Assembly (NCBI GenBank): GCA_004154925.1
Contig: QJNS01000045.1
Span: 62,001-126,000, forward strand
DNA: 64,000 bases
Source: Monosporascus cannonballus
Taxonomy: Eukaryota > Ascomycota > Sordariomycetes > Xylariales
Direction: 5' to 3'
The position numbers were made by a program, and so were the translations under genes. Each line of letters opens with the position of its first letter. Within the stretch, counting starts at the first letter, position 1. A model generated the notes under the pieces. That model saw only the letters and a list, made by a program, of their open reading frames with translations. It had not been told where the DNA came from and ran no database searches. Below, piece by piece: positions 1-9,823 of the stretch.

Positions 1-1456
1 CAGACATCTTCTCCCATAGCTCAATAACCTCGGGTGCGTCCAGCCCAGACGGCTTGGTCTCGACCGACTGTCGCCCAAGGCCCCGTAGATGTGAAGCGAC
101 GACCTGTGGTGATGGCGTCTCGGCATTCGCCAAGCGGCGCCTAAGCACCTCGATTTCTATCTTGGATCGCTCCGCGGTCGATGTGATCTTGCTCTTCAGG
201 TAGTCGTATCTGCTCAAGAGCCATACCCATATTGGGTTATCCTCGACCCCAAGTTCCAGTAACAAGCTGATTAGTTCCATATGCTGATCTTGGGCGTGCC
301 CAATCGCAGACTCCGCTTTCGACACATTATGAAGGGAAGTCAACCTCCTCCAGACATCCCGTTTGAAGTAATGAATCTGTTCTTCAACGTCGTACCACAT
401 GCGGGCCACGAGGAGTATCTGATAAGTTTGAGTTTCGCCGGGCGGAGTCGAACCAAGATCTTGGACCAGTTTTCGGGCATCGTCTGCATATTTGCGTGCG
501 CGGCCGTACTCCTCCACCAAAGCCTCATAGTCTTTTCGCTTGATACAATCAGCGATGTTAGAGCTTGCCTCGACGTACTCCTTGTAACGTTCAATTGCGG
601 TACAGACGGTCTTGAGATGCTCTTCCTTTTCGCGACCACCAAGAGCGGGGCCCCAAACGTCTTCGGCTTTCGCGGAGACATCAAGCAACGGCGTCTTAAT
701 GCCCATGACGCCGTAGTCGCTCTCCTTGAGCAGTGCGTTCTTTTTCCTGCTGTCGTTGATAGCAGGTGGTGCAGGCTGGTTTAATCCCAAAGCGGCGCCG
801 CTGGCACTGCTCCTGCTGAAGCTGCTTCTGCTCGTGTGTCGGGAGTGTGCCCGGGCGCGAGCGGGAGACGGCTGCTCCACACCTCGATATTTCATTTCTT
901 TGTAGACATTGTCAATAGTTGCTTTGGCGCGGACGAACCGCTCGAAATTGGATTCGACGAGGACTTTCAGGGAGGCGGATTTCTGGTCTATAGATTTTGA
1001 TAAGACATCGAGGCCATTCAGCAGCGACTGGGTATCGGCTGTCGCGTGCATCTGAGACAAGAACAAAGGGGGGGAAAAGCTTGTCGAAGATAGCAAGAAG
1101 CGGTTGCGCAGACGAGTGTCATCTTGGACGGGGACTCCGAGCTGCCTCAGCGTCCTGACTACGCTTTCCGTGGTCCCCAGTGGATCGGGCTCGTCCCTCT
1201 GTACCAGATTGCTGACTCCGTTGGCGGACTTCTCAGATCCAGCAACGATGCTGGAGCGGTTGCTGACGGCTCGTTCGAGAGCTTGGTATCGTGACTTTCG
1301 GCGATTCAATTTCTGTTTCTGTTTCTCTATCTGTATTTTCTGTTGCTCTTGCTCGCTATCGGAATTGTCACTCTTGTCCTTGTCCGCGGGCCATTCTGTC
1401 GGGAATGGTGTTGACAGATGGTAGAACTCCAGCACATTTCTATCGAAATCCGCCAT
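1..1456 (-). CDS. sec5: Exocyst complex component Sec5 (N-terminal part, truncated by window edge)
   Basis: The reverse strand is open without a stop from the ATG at 1456 to the left edge (about 485 codons), so only the N-terminal portion is present. Sec5 is a subunit of the octameric exocyst, which tethers secretory vesicles to the plasma membrane at sites of polarised growth such as the hyphal tip. The protein starts MADFDRNVLEFYHLSTPFP. It then has a charged Gln/Lys-rich stretch, and from about residue 115 the block strongly typical of fungal Sec5: DDTRLRNRFLLSSTSFSPPL, FLSQMHATADTQSLLNGLDV and SNFERFVRAKATIDNVYKEM. A Ser/Arg-rich linker follows, then a helical region (KEEHLKTVCTAIERYKEYVE) leading into the helical-rod domain. 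No intron is needed. Identification rests on recognised conserved blocks and is strong; the C-terminal part lies outside the window. Confidence 0.93.
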   Translation of the reverse strand, partial: MADFDRNVLEFYHLSTPFPTEWPADKDKSDNSDSEQEQQKIQIEKQKQKLNRRKSRYQALERAVSNRSSIVAGSEKSANGVSNLVQRDEPDPLGTTESVVRTLRQLGVPVQDDTRLRNRFLLSSTSFSPPLFLSQMHATADTQSLLNGLDVLSKSIDQKSASLKVLVESNFERFVRAKATIDNVYKEMKYRGVEQPSPARARAHSRHTSRSSFSRSSASGAALGLNQPAPPAINDSRKKNALLKESDYGVMGIKTPLLDVSAKAEDVWGPALGGREKEEHLKTVCTAIERYKEYVEASSNIADCIKRKDYEALVEEYGRARKYADDARKLVQDLGSTPPGETQTYQILLVARMWYDVEEQIHYFKRDVWRRLTSLHNVSKAESAIGHAQDQHMELISLLLELGVEDNPIWVWLLSRYDYLKSKITSTAERSKIEIEVLRRRLANAETPSPQVVASHLRGLGRQSVETKPSGLDAPEVIELWEKMS

Positions 1457-2183
1457 GGTCAGGATAGGATGTTCCTCGGTGGGAGCGCAAGACGTTTCAT
1501 GCCGGAATGCTGGTATGTGTTGTTGGTTGGCATTGACTTTCAGAGATCTGGTGATGATGAGATGTTGGCTACGGCCATATCTTCTTGATGTTATTTACGT
1601 CTTACTTGTTAACGTTAGGCCGCAGGTGCCGGGTGCTGTGTTTAGCAGAGTGCACTGATGTCTGCCCTGTCTACATACATACCTACCTAGGTACCTAGGT
1701 ATAGTTGGTAAGTACACAGGTACTGTTGCAGTTAAGCCGCATGGAAGCCAAGACCCCGGAGAGCCAGCAGTAGCACTTGGCAACTTCCTGAATGGTGCAG
1801 TATGAAGAATCTAGCGTAGCATGACGCAAGGTGGTCAGAGTGTCCTTCAAGGGCTTGAGGCTTTAATGCTACTATAGGTCTTAGGTAGGTACTTACTTAC
1901 CTACGTACTTCCCTACGTACAGTAAAAGCCCTGCCCGTTATCAGATGCGAAAAATGCGACCAAACTTGGAAGGGACCCCAGCCTTCCCGGAAAAAGCCGC
2001 TCTCATGCTCCATGTTTCCGATTTGATCTGATCTAGTACTAAGGTTCTTTTAGCGACCTTTAACCCGTGCATTTTCTCAGACGGTCAAAATTTCAACCTT
2101 TTGATTGTTTTAAGCGTGCCGGCAGTGCTGAACCTGACGGAGCTCAGATCGTTAATTTTTGCTCCTTGTTATACATCTTCACC
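1457..2183. other. Divergent intergenic region sec5 / idh2
   Basis: This 0.7 kb between two divergently transcribed genes holds no supported ORF. It contains clustered palindromic CTACCTAGGTA-type repeats (1681-1703) and alternating TTAGGTAGGTACTTAC / CCTACGTAC repeats (1880-1920). Similar motifs recur across the window. Shared promoter function is inferred from gene orientation only. Confidence 0.5.
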
Positions 2184-3707
2184 ATGCTGGCCCTTCGAGC
2201 AGTTGCTGCCCCAGCGCGCCGCCAGTGCTTATCCGCCGCCCCTCGGGTTGCCGTGTCCTTGTCCTTCCAGGTAGGTAATTGCCGGCTGCAGTCCTATAGC
2301 TCAATGGATGCGCGAGCTGTCGCTAACTATTCTGCATGGAACCTAGAACCAAAGATACTACTCTTCATCTAAGGAGAGGGTCGCCAAGTTTACTGGGACA
2401 AAAGATGCCAGCGTACGTTTCGTCAACCAAGTCACCTACGCACCCCGCCACTACCAATGTGAAAAGCTCTGGCCATGACGAAAATCACTCAGACCAGGGC
2501 TATGCAATATCGCCTGACATCATCACCACCACCACCACCACCACCACTAAAATTCTGCGCCGACTAAGACTGATGATATTCACTCCAGGGCAACTACCCA
2601 GTCAGTATCATTGAGGGTGATGGTATTGGTCCCGAGATTTCAAAAGCCGTCAAGGACATCTTTGCGGCCGCTAAGGTTCGTAGGGATAACGGTCCACATG
2701 CGCGCATGCAATATACTAAAAGATAGCATCTTAGACCCCGGTTTCCTGGGAGCCCGTCGATGTAACCCCCATATTAAAGAATGGCAAGACTACTATCCCG
2801 TCCGAGACCATTGAGAGCATCCAGAGGAATAAAGTTGCCCTCAAGGGTCCTCTTGCTGTGAGCCAACCATAAAACTCGGGGCACTACGTAGCTATCTGCT
2901 AATCAATCTTTGAAGACACCCGTTGGCAAGGGACACGTTTCTCTTAACCTTACGCTCCGAAGAACCTTTAACCTGTTCGCCAACCTGCGACCATGCCGGT
3001 CCGTAGCTGGCTACAAGACGGCGTACGATAACGTCGACACCGTTCTGATCCGAGAGAACACCGAGGGTGAATACTCGGGCATTGAGCACGTCGTGGTTGA
3101 TGGTGTCGTTCAGAGCATCAAGCTCATTACCCGAGCGGCCAGCGAGCGAGTCCTTAGGTTCGCGTTCCAGCACGCCGAGGAGATTGGTCGCAAGAAGGTC
3201 CGCGTGGTCCACAAGGCTACTATCATGAAGATGTCGGACGGTCTCTTCCTCAAAACCGCTCGGGATGTTGCTAAGGACTTCCCCGACATTGAGTTGGACC
3301 ATGAGCTGCTTGACAACACCTGCTTGAAGATGGTTACCGACCCGCTGCCGTACAACGACAAGGTTCTCGTTATGCCTAACCTCTACGGTGATATCCTCTC
3401 GGATATGTGCGCTGGTCTGATCGGTGGTCTTGGTCTCACGCCCTCCGGAAACATTGGCGACGAGTGCTCCATCTTTGAAGCTGTTCACGGATCCGCACCG
3501 GATATTGCTGGCAAGGGTCTGGCCAATCCCACTGCCCTCCTCCTCAGCTCCATGATGATGTTGAGACACATGAACTTGAACGAGTACGCGGACAGGATCG
3601 AGAGGGCCACATTTGAGACCCTGTCGGAAGGAAAGGCCCTGACTGGCGACCTGGGTGGAAAGGCGAAGACTCACGAGTACGCGGAAGCCATTATTTCCAA
3701 GTTGTAG
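2184..3707 (+). CDS. idh2: Isocitrate dehydrogenase [NAD], mitochondrial subunit 2
   Basis: Five exons are deduced: 2184-2270, 2374-2412, 2589-2675, 2735-2857 and 2916-3707. All junctions keep frame and three of the four introns begin with clear GT donors (GTAGGT, GTACGT, GTGAGC; the third is GTTCGT). The enzyme subunit oxidatively decarboxylates isocitrate to 2-oxoglutarate in the mitochondrial TCA cycle, as a heteromer with Idh1. The N-terminus is Arg/Ala-rich and fits a mitochondrial presequence. Family motifs are [63 protein letters not shown] and [20 protein letters not shown]. The sequence resembles the yeast catalytic subunit Idh2 more than Idh1. Intron 2 carries a (CAC)n run at 2521-2548. 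The tiny second exon (39 bp) is easily missed by gene prediction. Confidence 0.95.
2521..2548 (+). repeat. (CAC)n microsatellite inside idh2 intron 2
   Basis: About nine tandem CAC/ACC triplets lie within the second intron of idh2, between the donor at 2413 and the acceptor at 2588. It is simple sequence and not translated. Confidence 0.9.
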
Positions 3708-4177
3708 ATACCATATGGTTCTCCATAACGCACCATTCGAGACTGCGGAAGGTACGCAGTAGGCTGTACAACAATGTGAACAAATTCTGCATGGTACAAG
3801 AATACAAGACGGACATCTCGGGAACTGAGGCGGGAGGGCAGTCGAACGAGTGAATTTCGAGATCGCGTGGCGATTTTGAGCTCGACGATTTTGTACCATA
3901 GGTACCAATAGTACACTATAGCTCTAGATGGAATGGAGTCAAGTGGCAACGCTACGTAGGCAAGCTGAGATCTTCAAGCAGATACCCCCTAACAACACAT
4001 AGACACGGCTCTGCACAGACCCATAGTACATGCCCCTATGGGACGTGCTTGAGCAGAGTGATTTAGGGCCGCTTCCCGAACGTATCCAGAAAGTCGAGGT
4101 GCTATTTCAAGAACAGATTTGGCCAAAGGAACGGATATCCGAGTCCCGGCAAGAATCCGTTTCCAGCATCTATGGTC
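3708..4177. other. Convergent intergenic region idh2 / thioesterase
   Basis: This is 0.47 kb between two convergent genes and should hold both 3' ends. I see no supported ORF or RNA gene. Confidence 0.5.
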
Positions 4178-5323
4178 TCACAGCGCGGCCTTGGTTGAAG
4201 AACCTCTCTTCTTCGTATTCCTCTCAATGTTCAAAATCATGGCGACATGATGACTCAACGCCACTAGTTCGCCCTCCACATCCCTCACCAGCACGTCGAG
4301 ATCAAACTTCCCATCCTTGATCTGCTTCGACGTCACCCGTACGGCCAACCACTCTATGCCCTCCTCGGGCAGCGCCATCTTCGCCTCCAGGTTCATCACC
4401 ACAGTCGGGAACCACAAGCCCGCGCGCGACTCGTCCGCGCTGGCCACCTCCGCCCGGGCTTCTCTCGTCCGGGCCTCCTCCTCCCGGTCCCGCGGCGGTT
4501 GCAAGAGCGCGCGCAACTCCGGCGCCGCCAGAAACGTGTGCAGGTTGTACGGGAACGAGTCCACCACGTACGCCAGCGCGCGCTGCGTGATGCGCTCGCC
4601 GCTCGCCGTGCGGATCCACATGTCCAGCACCCCGGGCGTCAGGGGGCCTCGGCGAGGCATGTAAAAGCGCCAGTTGCGCAGCGAGCGCATCACCAACTCG
4701 GATGACTTGGGGACCTTCCGTTCTTCCCAGTTGTCGTCACCGCTTTTGGCCTTGAGCGCTTCAAAATCCGGCAGAGGAGGGAGCGCGGCGGCCGCGGTTG
4801 CTTCATAGCCCGTCGGCAGCGTAATTCCCGCGAAGGTCCTCAGATTCGTGTGGGTCGTGTAGGCGAGCACGACGCGGCGGGAGACAGAGGGGGTAACCCA
4901 CGGAGCTTGCGAGAGAAGTTCGTCCTGCCAGAGGGTCAGGTGGAGCGTGGACAGTTGCCCCGTCAGCTTCACATCCTCAACCACGACAATGGCAGGCCCG
5001 ACAGCCGTCCGGCCCGGATACTCGAAGTGTCCAGTGAGCGTATCGGGCTGTCCGCGCGGGGAGAGATGAACGCTCGCGGCAGCTAGCATGCATGAGGCCG
5101 CGTAGCCGCCATTGGGGAACTAGACAGCTTGATGTCAGAAAGGTTACTTGGAAAAGGTTGAGATGCCTTAGAAGATTTATATGACAGATGAGATGAATTT
5201 TCCCGCACCTGCGCCAATGCAGAAGGTGTCGTAGAGATTGACTCTGTACGTGTGCGAGTCCAGTTTCTCGACCTTCGTGGCATCAGAAAAAGGGACTAAG
5301 GTCCGTTCTCTGTCGCAGGCCAT
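4178..5323 (-). CDS. Acyl-CoA thioesterase-like (hotdog, TesB-type) protein, with one-base slip at the exon junction
   Basis: Two exons are deduced on the reverse strand: 5323-5209, beginning MACDRERTLVPFSDATKVEK, and 5119-4178, ending in TGA. Conserved features of the fungal thioesterase-like family are YRVNLYDTFCIG, PNGGYAASC, GQPDTLTGHFEYPGRT, KLTGQLSTLHLTLWQ, and in the second hotdog half DMWIRTASGERITQRALAYV. Known relatives hydrolyse acyl-CoA thioesters; the substrate here is unknown. There is no peroxisomal SKL-type C-terminus (it ends KAAL) and no signal peptide. The intron (5208-5120) has a GTGCGG donor, a CTGAC branch-like site and a TAG acceptor. However, joining it leaves exon 2 one base out of phase: the run of four C at 5114-5117 is one longer than needed to continue into PNGGY. 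A sequencing error or a real frameshift are both possible. Confidence 0.72.
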
Positions 5324-7143
5324 GTTGATACTTTTTAAGGTGAGGCGGGCTGCTAAGATTCCACTAGTTCAAGCTCAAACCACACCTAACCTGTTCTCGT
5401 GTTGGCGTACATAGGCTAAGTATGACGGATGCTAGTGATGTTCGGTTGTGAGCTAGGTTAACTACTCCAGGTTAAACACAGCGAGCTGGGGTGGCTTTCC
5501 TCAGTTACTTACCTACCTGCTTCCCACTCCCTAGCATTGCAGCCTTGGCTTTCCCGTTAGGCATTGAGAACTACGGGCATTCTCAACGGCCCAAGGCCAT
5601 CGCCCTGATAACCTTTACTTTTAGTGAATACCTATCTGCCCAATAGGCCTCAACTCTGCTGGCAGGGGCACTTACGAATGGTAGGCATACCAAATGTCAG
5701 AGATAGCCGCGATTTTTGAGCCGGGATACTTCGACAGCGGATGGAAGTATAGACGCCAGATTGATCGAACGGCGAGGCAGAGTAAGAAACGCAGGTTGAA
5801 AAAGGGGTCAGGGGCAGCCATACACTTGCAAGAATGAAGGTAAGCAGCTGCTGAGCTGTTCCCATTTCGGATAAACGGATCGCGGGGAAGGCCATGGCTA
5901 TGAGTTGACTAGGTAGGAATAATGAATGGGCATATCAGGGCGTAGCAACAAAATCCGTCGTAAGAGGGGGCAGAATGTGTCAAAGCCGACAGCGACAGCG
6001 AATAACGAGCCAGAGCTCTAGGGCATAGACAATCGAACTTCTCGGGAAGTAGGAAGAAGGGTGATTATGTTTGCTAATTGAGAAGCAACTCTTCTTTCTT
6101 CAGGAATCAGCGCGCTGTTAGCACTGATGCCCGGATTAGCTCTAGAGGCGCAGCATCTTCAAGTAAGGGGGTGACAAGCTAATGAGAAGGCTATATTATC
6201 TAATATCCCCAGGGGCTGGAAAGTGCGCGGCAAAGTTATGATAGACCATGCATACACATATATATACTTAGGTACAGACAGTCTCGAATTGAGTCCAAAT
6301 GGTGTGTACCCTTGACCATGATACATAGAGGTGCCCGACAATATATTTCTAGTAACTCGTGGTATAAAGAGGATGCATGTGGCGACCGCAATAGGCTAAC
6401 CGGCAAAGATACCACGCCCTCCGTAGCTGTTTCCAATATGGATTGCCGACGAGCCTTTCGCCGCGACCGAGTCTGCCCCGTTCCTTGTCGGACCAGCTAG
6501 ACCCCACACTACGACTTAGCGCAGCCTCCGTCCATTTATTCCCGACCCGCACTCGCGCCGTTTCTTCACTTTGAATGCTCCTCGCATAATTCTGTCCTCC
6601 GCACGCTTCCAATCTTTCCGCAACAACTTGGGACAGAACACTATCCGTATCCCCCGGCGGCGCTTTGCAATGCCCTCAAACTCGACTCGCCCTCGTTGAT
6701 ATCCTCGATTTCCATCTCTACCAATGTACGACGAGCGCCTTCCACGGGAAACTGGCAATGTCGAGTTTGAGCTGGCATCGTTCGTAATCCCGACCGAAAT
6801 GGCGGCCTAATTGGATGTACTCAAAACAATTGACACAATTATTGAACAGCGCTGCCACGCTTAAAGCGCTGGCTACAGTATTAAAAGCCTCCATTCCGGT
6901 GGTGACAAAAATGCACTATTATAACAGGACGTTGCTTCGTTTAAGGCTATAAGACCTTATGATTAGAGGGAATTATGCATGTTCAAATGAGGGCTCGATG
7001 CGGCTGAGAAAAGAAAAGCATCTGAGTGGTGGGCGAGGAAGGTCTGCGGCCAACTCAAGCCTGCTTACTCGAGGCGAGATTATACCAACAGCGTCCCCTA
7101 TCGGTTGTATCGACAAAGCGCGGCCAGCCACAACGAATCCATA
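5324..7143. other. Intergenic region thioesterase / NLR-like gene
   Basis: This 1.8 kb holds only short ORFs without recognisable similarity. TACCTAC and CTAGGTAGG motifs lie at 5508-5520 and 5909-5918. The segment 6236-6300 is locally AT-rich. I see no tRNA or transposon. Confidence 0.4.
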
Positions 7144-8956
7144 ATGGCGACAACGAATTCCGTCGGAGCGTTGCGGGCTTCTGGACATAGCAGGGTTCAT
7201 ATTGGAAACGTTTACAACGAGGTGGTCCCGGGTGAGTCGCCTACCGTGTCCTACCAAATGGAACGACGGTCTCTCGCGCCTCTGCTAACCCGATGTCTGC
7301 AGTACCCGAGCGCTCAGAGACACCGCCGAGACCATCATTTACCATTCCCTTCCGCCGCGACGATGATTTTGTCGAACGCAAGACCATCCTCGATCGAATA
7401 CATCGAGCATGCTCAGCACCAGCCTCGCGCGTAGCCCTCGTGGGATTGGGAGGGGTAGGCAAATCGCAACTTGCCATCGAACACGCGTACAGAATGCGGG
7501 AAACGTTCATAAAACAAAATAAAGAAATCTGGGCGTTCTGGGTACATGCCGGTACGCGAGCGCGCGTCGAAGAAGGCTTCAAAGCAATTGCAGATGCCGC
7601 CAATATTCCTGGTCGGAACCAGCCAAATGCAGACATACTACAGCTTGTCTATCAATGGCTACATAATGAGCGGAATGGCCGGTGGCTAATAGTGTTGGAT
7701 AGTGCCGACGATGTTAACGTGTTCTATGGGACCCACGGAAAAGCGAAGCAAACGGCGTCTATCGGAGAGGGAATGAGACCGCTATGGACGTATCTTCCAC
7801 AAAGTTCTAACGGATCGACTCTTATTACTTCGAGGGATAAGGAACTGGCCTTCAGGCTCACGGGCGACCACAAAAACATCATCGAGGGTGGACCAATGGA
7901 CCAGGACCACGCCCTTAGACTCCTTGCAACGAAGTCGGGGTCCCAGTATAGCAAAGACGAGGGAACAAAGCTCGTACAGGAGCTCGAGTACATGCCTCTG
8001 GTTATTAGTCAAGCTGCAGCTTACATAGTACGAAGAGCACCTCGTACCTCAGCCAGAAAGTACTTGGAAGGATTTCGAAAAAGTGAACGAAAGAGGTCGG
8101 GCCTCTTGAGCCACGATGCTGGCGATATTCGGCGAGATGGAAGCGCGTCGAATTCGGTCCTCACGACATGGCAGATCTCATTTGACTATATACGCTCAAA
8201 AAGACCATCAGCAACGGACTTGTTATCACTATGAGCTTTTTCGACCGTCAGGGCATTTTGGAATATTTAGTTCGACCTACCGATCAGGATACAAGTTGTG
8301 ATTACGAAGCGAACACCGACAATGAAAGCACAGCTTCTAGCGAGAGCTCGAGTAATGCATTCGAAGAAGACGTCGCAATACTTAGAAACTACTGCTTAAT
8401 CAGTACGAACGAAACGGGTGACGTTTTCGAGATGCACGGACTAGTTCAGCTGTCCACCAGGAAGTGGTTAGATGTGCACGAAGAGACTGAGAAGTTCAAG
8501 AAGCAGTACATCAGCCGAATGGCATGGGCGTTTCCGACAGGAGATTTTTGCAACTGGGGAACTTGCCGGCAGCTCTTCCCGCACGCTGAAAAAGCGATAC
8601 ACTATCGCCCGATCGACAAAGAATTCCTAATAAAATGGGCTCTGATTTTGCACAATGGCGGCTGGTTTTCCTGTGAACAAGGCAACTATACCATAGCGGA
8701 AACGATGGCAACAAAAGCGCAGAATGCATACAGGACGGTGCTAGGACCAGACCATCCCGATACGCTGACCAACATGGCCAACCTGGCATTTACGTGGAAC
8801 AGTCAAGGCCGTCATCACAAAGCATTTGAGTTGATGGAGCAATGTGCCCGGGCGCGCATTCGAGTCCTAGGGCCTGAGCATCCTCATACTCAATCATCAT
8901 TGTTAACAATACAGGACTGGCATATGGGGAAGCCGCAAACTCGAGAAAGTCGTTAG
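7144..8956 (+). pseudogene. NB-ARC / TPR (NLR-type) protein gene with frameshift and truncated repeat domain
   Basis: Exon 1 (7144-7231) encodes MATTNSVGALRASGHSRVHI and a GNVYN motif. An intron with GTGAGT, CTAAC and CAG signals (7232-7302) joins in phase to exon 2. Exon 2 has a nucleotide-binding domain: P-loop VGLGGVGKSQLAIEHAY, Walker-B-like RWLIVLDSADD, STLITSRDKEL, and a GLPL-like EYMPLVISQAAAYI. A winged-helix-like segment (VLTTWQISFDYIRSKRPSAT) follows. At 8230-8234 the frame ends in LLSL-stop, while the next frame continues at once with MSFFDRQGILEYLVR, the expected next residues for this family; one base appears missing. The second frame then runs to 8956 through MHGLVQLSTRKWL and about two TPR units (GPDHPDTLTNMANLAF, GPEHPHTQSSLL), where related proteins usually have many. 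In fungi such proteins act in non-self recognition and regulated cell death; no effector domain is visible here beyond the short N-terminus. A sequencing error could explain the single slip, but not easily the short repeat array. Confidence 0.72.
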
Positions 8957-9511
8957 AAGCCAATGGTAAAAAACGCAATGATCTTCGTGCGAAATTTCGA
9001 AACCCCTACTTTATACAGGCGCCCCGAGGTTAATTAATACGAAAAAATTAAAATGCGATTAATAAAACATTGTAGTAATATAATAAGATGATAATTTAGC
9101 TTTCGCCTTTTAATGGTTATATGTCTTAGGTAGGTACATTCGGGGTTCCGTACCCACCACGCCGCCTATCATCCTGACCAAGTGGACGGGCATCTTACAA
9201 AATGCCTCATTACCATGGGGGCACCACATACGACGTAGGTATGTGGGAGATACGTACACAGTCGCGCTATATTCCGAGCATCTGCGATTCTCCGACGGCC
9301 TCTGTCGACAAGGTAATTGTAAATATGCACATATAAATATTCCTCCCTCCCTCCTCTATCTTCTCACCGATTTTCTTTTTCCTGTCCGTAATACCCGCAA
9401 GATCATTATCTACCCTCTCAACACCCTCCAGGCATTGCAAAGCAGTCGTCTGCGACCACAACCTCTTGCTCAACTCCATCTGTACATATATACAAATAGC
9501 CAAACCTCAAA
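8957..9511. other. Intergenic region after the NLR-like gene
   Basis: This is an AT-rich stretch (about 9030-9110) followed by a TTAGGTAGGTACATT motif at 9126-9140 and pyrimidine-rich DNA before the next gene. No gene is seen. Confidence 0.4.
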
Positions 9512-9823
9512 ATGCCCGGAACGGATATCAAGAGCGTCATCGACGGCAAGCCGGTCCAGTTCACCATCAAGACCGGCAATGGCAAGTGGAAGTGCCAAGT
9601 GCATAGCGACAGAGCCTCATAGTGAGTTGAGCTCTTGGCAGCAGATCTTCTGCCGCCAGCACCTGTGCAGAAAAAAAGGACATAGGCCTAACCTCCGCCT
9701 ACCTATAGTGAGCGCTCGAGAGCCGCTCTAGAGGCGAACCCAGCCACCCCAGGGATCGCCCGCACCGATTCCGGTCTCTCGACCGCGTCGACGAGCTCGT
9801 CGGCATCCACCTCGTCTCATTAG
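9512..9823 (+). CDS. Small conserved-looking protein (74 aa), two exons, function unknown
   Basis: Exon 1 is 9512-9621 and begins MPGTDIKSVIDGKPVQFTIK. An intron 9622-9708 has GTGAGT, GCCTAAC and TATAG signals, and exon 2 is 9709-9823 ending CAT TAG. The join is in frame and gives 74 residues. The N-terminal half (GKPVQFTIKTGNGKWKCQVH) is hydrophilic with alternating hydrophobic residues. It is followed by a basic helix-like part (RASYERSRAALEAN) and a Ser/Thr-rich tail containing GIARTDSGLSTASTSS. There is no signal peptide, transmembrane segment or cysteine pattern. I have an impression of similar small hypothetical proteins in other filamentous fungi but cannot name a family. The canonical intron that exactly restores frame is the main support. 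Confidence 0.65.

Noticed and set aside
2892..3908. Long open frame on the reverse strand (338 codons) opposite idh2
   Set aside because: It is the antisense shadow of the idh2 last exon, composed of biased codons, and has no domain of its own.
5650..5895. Reverse-strand open frame with a hydrophobic N-terminus (81 codons), considered as a small secreted protein
   Set aside because: The hydrophobic segment lacks a convincing cleavage site, there are no supporting introns, and composition resembles non-coding DNA.
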